The translations under genes were made by a program, and so were the position numbers. This document shows positions 1-4,917 of a DNA stretch of 6,622 nt, in pieces (the first letter of the stretch is position 1; every line of letters starts with the position of its first letter). Where the stretch lies: assembly GCA_905236325.1 (NCBI GenBank), contig CAJOPJ010000247.1, positions 1-6,622 on the forward strand, in the 5' to 3' direction. The notes beneath the pieces were generated by a model that saw nothing but the letters and a program-made list of their open reading frames with translations, did not search any database and had not been told where the DNA came from. Source of the DNA: an uncultured Selenomonadaceae bacterium (GTDB lineage: Bacteria > Bacillota > Negativicutes > Selenomonadales > Selenomonadaceae).

Positions 1-332
1 TCAATTTGTTCCTTGCCGTTAATGCCGATAAGTTTTTCAACTTCCAATTCAACCGGCAAGCCGTGAGTATCCCAACCTGCCTTACGCAAAACTTTTTCGC
101 CTTTCATTGAGTGGTAACGTGGAAATAAATCTTTAATAACGCGCGTCAAAACATGTCCGATGTGCGGCTGACCATTTGCAGTCGGAGGACCGTCATAAAA
201 AGTAAAATTTTTGCAACCTTCGCGCTGTGAAACTGCTTTTTCGGCAATTTTATTTTCAGCCCAGAAATTTTCAACTTCCTTTTCGCGACTGGCAAAATCT
301 AAATTGGTATCAACTTTTTTGTATAAACTCAT
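1..332 (-). CDS. ileS: Isoleucyl-tRNA synthetase, N-terminal part (cut by window edge)
   Basis: This cytoplasmic class I aminoacyl-tRNA synthetase charges tRNA-Ile with isoleucine. Only the first 110 codons are inside the window, and the gene continues beyond position 1. The reading begins MSLYKKVDTNLDFASREKEV. The class I signature is intact at residues 48-60 (GPPTANGQPHIGH, with HIGH at 57-60), and GWDTHGLPVE follows at 86-95. The FYDGPPTANG...RKAGWDTHGLPVE pattern is that of the clostridial/eukaryote-like (type II) IleRS rather than the E. coli type. From knowledge of the family, this type is often less sensitive to mupirocin, which is not tested here. The start is ATG at 332 (reverse complement), with GGAGG at 340-344, seven bases upstream. 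The related ValRS and LeuRS differ around these motifs, so IleRS is a confident call. Confidence 0.93.
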   Translation of the reverse strand, partial: MSLYKKVDTNLDFASREKEVENFWAENKIAEKAVSQREGCKNFTFYDGPPTANGQPHIGHVLTRVIKDLFPRYHSMKGEKVLRKAGWDTHGLPVELEVEKLIGINGKEQI

Positions 333-339
333 CAAAAAA

Positions 340-344
340 CCTCC
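340..344 (-). promoter_or_regulatory. Ribosome binding site of ileS
   Basis: GGAGG on the minus strand lies seven bases before the ATG at 332. It fixes the ileS start, since no other in-frame start nearby has such a site. Confidence 0.85.
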
Positions 345-384
345 AATAAAAAAAATCAAAACAAAATTCGATAGTAGAAAAATT

Positions 385-421
385 TTTCCTGCAAAAATAT
401 TATTATGTGTTCTGCAGGAAA
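385..421. other. Hairpin in the ileS / chemoreceptor divergent spacer
   Basis: TTTCCTGCA at 385-393 and TGCAGGAAA at 413-421 form a perfect 9-bp stem around a 19-base loop. A T-run follows on the plus strand (422-429). On the minus strand the hairpin is followed by AATTTTT, so it is terminator-like in both directions. No plus-strand gene upstream needs terminating. On the minus strand it lies in the ileS leader or just upstream, where it could be an attenuator. It is not a recognisable T-box, because the conserved T-box sequence complementary to the tRNA acceptor end is absent. Confidence 0.5.
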
Positions 422-463
422 TTTTTTTTATTTGCTGAATATTTTGGCTAAGGTAATTAAGTA

Positions 464-493
464 TTTACACTTTGGGACGAAAAAATTTATAAT
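464..493 (+). promoter_or_regulatory. Candidate promoter of the chemoreceptor gene
   Basis: TTTACA (464-469) and TATAAT (488-493) are separated by 18 bases, close to the housekeeping sigma-A consensus. Transcription would begin near 500, inside the G-rich ribosome site (496-503), giving a leader of only about 12 bases. That is unusually short, so either this gene has a near-leaderless transcript or another promoter is used. I did not find a convincing sigma-28-type motility promoter. Confidence 0.5.
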
Positions 494-511
494 TTGGAGG
501 GGGATTTTTTT

Positions 512-2305
512 ATGGAAAGGATGCAATCAATGAAGACGCAATTTTTGCTGATGATGATTGGCGCGTCTTTAGTTACAATGATTTGTATCGGCACGGTATT
601 TTTAAAAACTGTACTTGATTCGACGGAGCTGAAAGTTTCAGAATTTCGCCAACAGCTGGTTGAGGACGTTGAACGCGAACTGAAAATTCAAACAGAAACT
701 GCAATCAGCACTATTGGAATTCTTTATAAGCGTCAACAAGCAGGTCTTATTACTGAAGAACAGGCAAAATTGGAAGCTGCCGCGCTTGTGCGTGATATGC
801 GTTATGACGACGGCGCAGGTTATTTTTGGATTGATACTTACGAAGGCGTTAATGTTGTACTTTTGGGCAGGGAAAATACTGAAGGCAAATCCAGAATCAA
901 TGCGACTGATCCGACAGGTAAACAATTTATACGCGAAATGATTGAAAACGGCAAAAAGCCCGGCGGTGGTTTTACAGATTTAATGTTTGCAAAGCCGAAT
1001 GAAACTGAACCATTGCCAAAACGCAATTACACAGCTGCTTTTGCGCCTTACCAATGGATTGTCGGCACAGGCATTTGGATTGACTATATTGACCACAAAG
1101 TTGCCGAAATGCAGGCGACGGCTGACGAAGAATTTAATGCTATTGTAGTGCAAACTGTTATAATTGTTGTGGTTTTGGAAATTATCTTAATTATTATTTC
1201 AAATATCTTGGCAAGCAAAATGATTGAACCGATTCGCACGGTTACAGAATGTATGGACATTTTGGCAACAGGTGATTTCCGACCAAACAAAGTTCAAGAT
1301 TCGCTCGATATGGAACGCGGCGACGAAATTGGAGCAATGAGCCGTGTAGTTAAAAATTTGCGTGAAAATGTCCACGAAATGGTTTCTAAAGTTGTTGATT
1401 CTGCCGAACAAGTTGCCGCTGCTTCTGAACAACTTACAGCCTCTGCAGATCAATCGACAATCGCAATTAACCAAGTTGCAGATTCTATAGTTAATGTTGC
1501 CGGCGCTTGCAATGAACAATTTGTTGAAGTTGAGAAAGCAAGTGAACAATCCGACGAACTCAGGGCGCATATGGATACTTTCACCGACACATTGAGCGCG
1601 TCCTCAAGCAGAATTGAAGCTACAAATCGTGCTGCAGAAACCGGCGGTCAAAGTGTTAAAAATGCTGTCGATCAAATGAAAAAAATTGAAACTTCAGTCA
1701 GCGCGTCTGCCGGAGTTATCGCATTGCTTGGCGAAGAATCCGACAAAATTGGCAAAATTGTTGATGCCATTGCAAATATTGCAGACCAAACAAACTTGCT
1801 TGCGCTTAATGCGGCGATTGAGGCTGCACGCGCCGGCGAACATGGGCGCGGCTTTGCTGTTGTTGCTGATGAAGTCCGCAAACTTGCTGAACAATCGCAA
1901 ACTTCAGCGCATGAAATTTCAGATCTTATCGGCTCAATTCAACAAAAAGCGCAAGATGCTGTTCAGTCAATGCAAGAAGGCGTTACCAATGTTAAAGACG
2001 GCACAGAAGCTGTTGACGGCGCAGGTAAAACTTTCGGCGAAATTATCAACATGGTTACCGAAATTTCAAAAGGCTCTACGCAAATGGAATCAATCGTTGC
2101 AAATTTAGTTGCAAGTGCAAATGTTATCAATGAATCTGTCAGTAATATCAATAAAAAAAGCCGTGAGGTTGCGCGTGAATCAGAAACTGTTTCCGCCGCC
2201 TCAGAAGAACAAACCGCAACTATGCACGAAATTGCAGATGCAAGCCGCAGTCTTGCTGAAATGTCACAACAAATGCAAAATGTCATTGGCAAATTTAAAA
2301 TTTAG
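512..2305 (+). CDS. Methyl-accepting chemotaxis protein with single Cache sensor domain
   Basis: This inner-membrane chemoreceptor of 597 residues should sense a small extracytoplasmic ligand and control the CheA/CheW kinase. From the ATG at 512, a short basic N-terminus leads into TM1 (about residues 11-32). A periplasmic sCache_2-type domain follows (about 60-195), with the family hallmarks GYFWI (103-107), LGRENTEGKSR and WIVGTGIWID (182-191). TM2 spans about 211-234, HAMP about 235-290, and the long coiled-coil signalling domain runs to the end. Its hairpin tip (about 422-462) carries the canonical DQTNLLALNAAIEAARAGEH and GFAVVADEVRKLAEQS. There is no C-terminal CheR-tethering pentapeptide. 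sCache_2 receptors often bind short carboxylates, but the ligand cannot be read here. A TTG at 494 is in frame but precedes the GGAGGGGG ribosome site (496-503), so ATG 512 is preferred. No che or flagellar genes adjoin, so it is an orphan receptor gene. Confidence 0.95.
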   Translation: MERMQSMKTQFLLMMIGASLVTMICIGTVFLKTVLDSTELKVSEFRQQLVEDVERELKIQTETAISTIGILYKRQQAGLITEEQAKLEAAALVRDMRYDDGAGYFWIDTYEGVNVVLLGRENTEGKSRINATDPTGKQFIREMIENGKKPGGGFTDLMFAKPNETEPLPKRNYTAAFAPYQWIVGTGIWIDYIDHKVAEMQATADEEFNAIVVQTVIIVVVLEIILIIISNILASKMIEPIRTVTECMDILATGDFRPNKVQDSLDMERGDEIGAMSRVVKNLRENVHEMVSKVVDSAEQVAAASEQLTASADQSTIAINQVADSIVNVAGACNEQFVEVEKASEQSDELRAHMDTFTDTLSASSSRIEATNRAAETGGQSVKNAVDQMKKIETSVSASAGVIALLGEESDKIGKIVDAIANIADQTNLLALNAAIEAARAGEHGRGFAVVADEVRKLAEQSQTSAHEISDLIGSIQQKAQDAVQSMQEGVTNVKDGTEAVDGAGKTFGEIINMVTEISKGSTQMESIVANLVASANVINESVSNINKKSREVARESETVSAASEEQTATMHEIADASRSLAEMSQQMQNVIGKFKI

Positions 2306-2321
2306 TTAAATGCCAGAATTT

Positions 2322-2363
2322 AAACGCCAGACGCTAGAATTTATCGGCGGCTGGTGTTTTTTT
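2322..2363 (+). terminator. Rho-independent terminator after the chemoreceptor
   Basis: AAACGCCAG (2322-2330) pairs with CTGGTGTTT (2351-2359) over nine positions with one G-U pair. An inner CGC/GCG pairing lies beyond a mismatch, and seven T's (2357-2363) run off the stem. It starts 17 bases after the chemoreceptor stop and ends 7 bases before the phosphatase ribosome site. Readthrough is therefore a likely route to expression of the next gene. Confidence 0.75.
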
Positions 2364-2382
2364 ACTGAAAGGAGAAATTATT

Positions 2383-3036
2383 ATGCTTAAAGGCGCAATT
2401 TTTGATATGGACGGCACCTTGTTTGACACTGAAAAAATTTATTGGAACTGCTGGCTTGAAACTGCTGATTTTTTCGGCTTACCAAGACAACCTGAGCTTC
2501 CGGGTTCAATGAGTGGCTCAGGTTGGGAAAGTATGCCGGCAAAGTTGAAAAAATTTTATCCCGACTTTGAAGATGTAAACGCCTACATAATGCATGTTGT
2601 TACAACTGCGCGTTCAAAAATTGAGGCAAATTTGGAAATTAAAGCCGGCGCATTTGAAATTTTAAATTATTTTTTTGATAATGGAGTAAAAATTGCAATT
2701 GCAAGCAGTTCTGAAGTTGCCGCGATTGAAAAAAATATTCAGCGCGTCGGCTGGGAAAAATTTTTTACTGCGTTTGTTGGCGGCAATCAAGTTAAAGAAA
2801 GCAAGCCGAATCCGGAAATTTTTTTGAAGGCGGCTGACGCTTTAAATCTTTCGCCGACTGATTGTTATGTTTTTGAGGATAGTTTTAACGGCGTTCGTGC
2901 AGGTAATTCTGCTAAATGTTCAACTGTTATGGTTATCGACTGCAAACAGCCGACTGATGAAATCAGAAAACTTTGTACCGGCGTTTATGATGATATGTTT
3001 GGCGCACTTGAAGCTGTTAAGCGTGGCGAAATTTAA
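2383..3036 (+). CDS. HAD superfamily subfamily IA phosphatase / phosphoglucomutase-like hydrolase
   Basis: This soluble enzyme of 217 residues belongs to the beta-phosphoglucomutase/phosphoglycolate phosphatase-like group. These enzymes transfer phosphate via an aspartyl-phosphate on small phosphorylated metabolites. All HAD motifs are present: DMDGTLFDTE (8-17; nucleophile D8, acid/base D10), IASSS (106-110), lysine K141 in ESKPNPEIF, and the acidic pair E165-D166 in VFEDSFNG. Residues 18-85 form the helical C1-type cap, containing an MSGSGWESM stretch that probably faces the substrate. The length is typical. The start ATG has GGAG (2371-2374) eight bases upstream. The gene sits between the chemoreceptor terminator and the duplicated terminator cassette, so it is a near-monocistronic unit with no obvious promoter of its own. 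The substrate cannot be predicted. It is not the GmhB-type (HAD-III) heptose bisphosphate phosphatase. Confidence 0.9.
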   Translation: MLKGAIFDMDGTLFDTEKIYWNCWLETADFFGLPRQPELPGSMSGSGWESMPAKLKKFYPDFEDVNAYIMHVVTTARSKIEANLEIKAGAFEILNYFFDNGVKIAIASSSEVAAIEKNIQRVGWEKFFTAFVGGNQVKESKPNPEIFLKAADALNLSPTDCYVFEDSFNGVRAGNSAKCSTVMVIDCKQPTDEIRKLCTGVYDDMFGALEAVKRGEI

Positions 3037-3095
3037 AATATTTTTTGGCAGGGCGACCTGCTTTTTTTATTTGCAAAAATATTTATCAGCAAAAT
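3035..3095 (+). repeat. Terminator-carrying tandem repeat, copy 1
   Basis: This 61-base unit begins in the phosphatase stop codon. In order it has AAAATA, a T-run, the hairpin GGCAGGGCGACCTGC, a T-run, then ATTTGC and AAAAATATTTATCAGCAAAA. Copy 2 (3125-3181) matches it apart from the lengths of the T-runs, one added C before the hairpin, one C-to-T in the stem and one missing G. An extra copy of the 3' portion lies between them at 3097-3117. Confidence 0.85.
3048..3068 (+). terminator. Rho-independent terminator of the phosphatase gene (first of two)
   Basis: GCAGG (3048-3052) and CCTGC (3057-3061) form a perfect 5-bp stem closed by a GCGA (GNRA) tetraloop. Seven T's (3062-3068) follow. It lies 11 bases after the phosphatase stop codon. 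Confidence 0.85.
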
Positions 3096-3096
3096 A

Positions 3097-3117
3097 AAAA
3101 ATATTTATCAGCAAAAT
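3097..3117 (+). repeat. Extra copy of the repeat's 3' portion
   Basis: This 21-base stretch is identical to 3075-3095 and recurs at 3162-3181 without one G (core ATATTTATCAGCAAAA). It has no hairpin of its own, so it is a partial duplication inside the cassette. Confidence 0.8.
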
Positions 3118-3124
3118 GAAATGT

Positions 3125-3181
3125 AAAATATTTTCGGCAGGGCGACTTGCTTTTTATTTGCAAAAATATTTATCACAAAAT
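3125..3181 (+). repeat. Terminator-carrying tandem repeat, copy 2
   Basis: This 57-base unit is homologous to 3035-3095. Its 3' end supplies the -35 element of the kinase promoter, and its last base is the first base of the TATAAT. The missing G relative to copy 1 sets the promoter spacer to exactly 17. Confidence 0.85.
3137..3155 (+). terminator. Second, duplicated rho-independent terminator
   Basis: GCAGG (3137-3141), GCGA loop, CTTGC (3146-3150), then five T's (3151-3155). The C-to-T change relative to the first hairpin turns a G-C pair into G-U, so folding is retained. The stem is weaker and the T-run shorter than in copy 1. Confidence 0.7.
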
Positions 3182-3186
3182 ATAAT
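3158..3186 (+). promoter_or_regulatory. Promoter of the sugar kinase (and probably def)
   Basis: TTGCAA (3158-3163), a 17-base spacer and a perfect TATAAT (3181-3186). Transcription should start near 3193, giving a leader of about 24 bases with GGAG at 3205-3208. The -35 and spacer lie inside repeat copy 2. Copy 1 has the same TTGCAA (3071-3076) but no TATAAT at the right distance. Confidence 0.7.
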
Positions 3187-3216
3187 TTAATTAAAATAAA
3201 TATTGGAGTTGATGAA

Positions 3217-4206
3217 ATGAACAAATCGGATTGGGAAAATTTTTTTAATTACAAATCTGAAAAATGCAAAGTTCTGGTTGTTGGCGATGTAATGATTGAT
3301 AAATATTACATTGGTGATGTTCATAAATTTGCAAGTGATGCGCCTGTGCCTGTTGCGAAAATTTTAGATAGGCGCAGTTCACTTGGTGCGGCGGCGAATG
3401 TTGCAAGTAATTTGGCAATGATTGGCTGTCAAACTTACTTGGCAGGTTTTGTCGGCAACGATCACAATTTTGAAACTTTATCGCGGCTTTTGTGGGAAAA
3501 TAAAATCAACCAGGACGGCTTAATTGCTACCGATTCGCCGACAACTACAAAAGTTCGCGTGATGAGTGGTCGTCAACAAATGTTCAGAATGGATTTTGAA
3601 GATACTTCGCCGCGCAGTATGATTGAATTTGCCAGCCTTGAAAGTTACATTCGCAAGCGATTGAATGACAGTTTTGATGCTGTTGTCATTGCTGATTATG
3701 AAAAAGGCGTTTGCACTGAATATTTTTGCGATTCAGTAATTAAAGCCGCGCATAGTCACGGCGTGCCTGTTACTGTTATGCCTTATGGGCAGCAATGGAT
3801 TAAATATGCGCAAGCTGATTATGTTACGCCGAACATTTCAAAAATAAATAAAATTATGCTGAATCCTGTTGACGGCTCCGATGACGACGCAGTTGAACGC
3901 GCTGGAAAATATATTATTCGCAAATTTAAAATTAAAAATGTTTTGGCGACGCGTTCGGCTTATGGAATATCACTGATAACTGATGACGCAGTTACTCACC
4001 TGCCAACAAAGACGCTTGAAGTTTTTGACAGCGTCGGTGCTTCAGATACTGTTGTTGCTGTTTTTTCAGCGGCTTTAGCCGGTGGTCTTAAACCTGTGGA
4101 CGGCGCATTTATCAGCAACATTGCCGCAGGTATTGTTATTTCAAAATCCGGCACTTATGCAGTCACGCGTGAAGATATGATGAATCAGTTGGGAATTAGC
4201 TATTAA
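3217..4206 (+). CDS. PfkB-family sugar kinase resembling the heptose-7-phosphate kinase (HldA / HldE kinase domain), with altered motifs
   Basis: This cytoplasmic protein of 329 residues has the ribokinase/PfkB fold. It is most like the RfaE1/HldE N-terminal domain, which phosphorylates D-glycero-beta-D-manno-heptose 7-phosphate at C1 for LPS core synthesis. Family features in order are GDVMIDKY (23-30), APVPV (42-46), TTTKVRV (109-115), RMDFE (124-128), ADYEKG (159-164), TPNISK (204-209), TRSAYG (245-250) and the putative catalytic base D277. Three motifs deviate: the usual GGAANVA reads LGAAANVA (56-63), DPKG reads MPYG (188-191), and TGAGDT reads VGASDT (273-278). The C-terminal nucleotidyltransferase domain of bifunctional HldE is absent. 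The start has GGAG eight bases upstream, and an out-of-frame ATGAAATGA (3212-3220) overlaps it. The reading frame is intact, so it may be a diverged kinase with a new substrate or a weak paralogue. The fold is clear but the substrate is uncertain. Confidence 0.82.
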   Translation: MNKSDWENFFNYKSEKCKVLVVGDVMIDKYYIGDVHKFASDAPVPVAKILDRRSSLGAAANVASNLAMIGCQTYLAGFVGNDHNFETLSRLLWENKINQDGLIATDSPTTTKVRVMSGRQQMFRMDFEDTSPRSMIEFASLESYIRKRLNDSFDAVVIADYEKGVCTEYFCDSVIKAAHSHGVPVTVMPYGQQWIKYAQADYVTPNISKINKIMLNPVDGSDDDAVERAGKYIIRKFKIKNVLATRSAYGISLITDDAVTHLPTKTLEVFDSVGASDTVVAVFSAALAGGLKPVDGAFISNIAAGIVISKSGTYAVTREDMMNQLGISY

Positions 4207-4249
4207 ATTTTCAAATTATAAAAAAAATCGACAAAGGAGAAATTTTAAA

Positions 4250-4711
4250 ATGATTTTAGAAATTAGAACAGCAGGAGATCCTGTACTGAAAAAAATTGCG
4301 GAAGATGTTACAAAAATTGATAAGCGACTTAGAAATTTGCTTGACAATATGGCGGAAACTATGTACGCAACTGAAGGCATTGGAATTGCTGCGCCGCAAG
4401 TTGGTCAATCAATTCGCGCAATTGTGGTTGATGTTGACGAAAAGCGTTATGATATGATAAATCCTGTGATAACTTTCCGCGAAGGTTCAATTACTGATAC
4501 TGAAGGCTGTTTATCTTGTCCTGAACTTTTTGGCGAAGTTGAACGCGCTGAAAAAATTTGCGTTCAATACACAAGCAGATTCAATAAAAAAAAGGAACTT
4601 GAAGCTGAAGGACTTTTAGCGCGTTGTATTCAGCACGAAATTGATCATTTGAATGGCAGACTTTTTATTGATATTGCAAAAAATATTACAAAAGGTAAGC
4701 CGGAAAAATAA
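4250..4711 (+). CDS. def: Peptide deformylase
   Basis: This metalloenzyme of 153 residues removes the N-formyl group from nascent proteins at the ribosome exit. All three signature motifs are present: GIGIAAPQVG (43-52), EGCLS (85-89, metal ligand C87) and QHEIDHLNG (128-136, ligands H129 and H133, catalytic E130). The length is typical of compact bacterial deformylases. The start ATG has AAAGGAGA (4233-4240) upstream. It lies 43 bases after the kinase stop with no terminator or good promoter between, so co-transcription from the promoter at 3158-3186 is likely. The usual neighbours of def (fmt, priA) are not in the window. No clear terminator follows, so transcription may run on into the exporter gene. 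Confidence 0.96.
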   Translation: MILEIRTAGDPVLKKIAEDVTKIDKRLRNLLDNMAETMYATEGIGIAAPQVGQSIRAIVVDVDEKRYDMINPVITFREGSITDTEGCLSCPELFGEVERAEKICVQYTSRFNKKKELEAEGLLARCIQHEIDHLNGRLFIDIAKNITKGKPEK

Positions 4712-4723
4712 ATTTTTTACAAA

Positions 4724-4811
4724 AAAATCAAACACTGTCGAAAATTTACAAAAAAAATTTTGGCGGTGATTTTTTTTGCTTGAAATTAAATTCAAAATTC
4801 AATTTATAAAT
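4724..4811 (+). repeat. Degenerate upstream copy of the MATE gene start region
   Basis: This stretch parallels 4825-4917: a run like AAAAAATC, CACTGTCG, then GAAAATTTACAAAAAAA, GGCGGTG (4762-4768), seven bases, and TTGCTTGAA. The exporter has GGCGGTG, seven bases, then ATGCTTGAA. The homology continues for about 12 codons in the same frame (LLEIKFKIQFIN here, MLESDFKVQFSN in the gene). It looks like an old tandem duplication of a ribosome site plus start codons. Confidence 0.75.
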
Positions 4812-4889
4812 TTTTTTGCAGGAAAAATTGACACACTATTGAAAATTTACAAAAAAATTTTTTTTAAGGCGGTGTTTTTTTATGCTTGA
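4776..4889 (+). other. Possible 37-codon upstream ORF overlapping the MATE start
   Basis: If the TTG at 4776 is used, the frame runs 37 codons to TGA at 4887-4889 and overlaps the exporter ATG (4882) by eight bases in another frame. It has a weak ribosome site (TTGGCGGTG, seven bases before). The product would be short, lysine/phenylalanine-rich and without known domains. It arose from the duplicated gene start and may be a relic. Translational coupling to the exporter is possible but unproven. Confidence 0.3.
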
Positions 4890-4917
4890 AAGTGACTTCA
4901 AAGTCCAATTTTCAAAT
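4825..4917 (+). repeat. Downstream (functional) copy of the duplicated MATE start region
   Basis: This is the partner of 4724-4811. The offset is 101 bases upstream of the A/T tract and 106 bases downstream of it, so copy lengths differ only in that tract. It contains the real ribosome site, start codon and first 12 codons of the exporter. TTGACA at 4828-4833 resembles a -35, but there is no acceptable -10 at 16-19 bases. Confidence 0.75.
4866..4874 (+). promoter_or_regulatory. Unusual ribosome binding site of the MATE gene
   Basis: AAGGCGGTG lies seven bases before ATG 4882. It matches the AAGGAGGTG ideal except for one C, and it decides the start. The GGCGGTG core is the same as in the duplicated copy at 4762-4768. 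Confidence 0.65.

Noticed and set aside
211..438. Open frame of 75 codons on the plus strand
   Set aside because: It is mostly antisense to the clearly identified ileS start and ends in low-complexity spacer. It has no ribosome site and no recognisable protein features.
494..511. TTG start for the chemoreceptor, six codons upstream of ATG 512
   Set aside because: The TTG lies before and within the GGAGGGGG ribosome site that serves ATG 512, it has no ribosome site of its own, and it would add residues EGDFF not expected before the first membrane helix.
638..2292. Several antisense or out-of-frame open stretches within the chemoreceptor
   Set aside because: All overlap a gene whose domains are continuous from end to end. 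These are shadow frames from its repetitive codon use.
3212..3220. ATGAAATGA mini-ORF overlapping the kinase start as a regulatory uORF
   Set aside because: Only three bases separate its ATG from the GGAG, too close for efficient initiation. The overlap is probably chance.
4206..4250. Separate promoter or terminator between the kinase and def
   Set aside because: The 43-base gap is A/T-rich, with no GC stem and no -35/-10 pair at proper spacing, so co-transcription is simpler.
4828..4856. Promoter from the consensus-like TTGACA at 4828-4833
   Set aside because: At 16-19 bases downstream there are only A-runs with no TATAAT-like -10.
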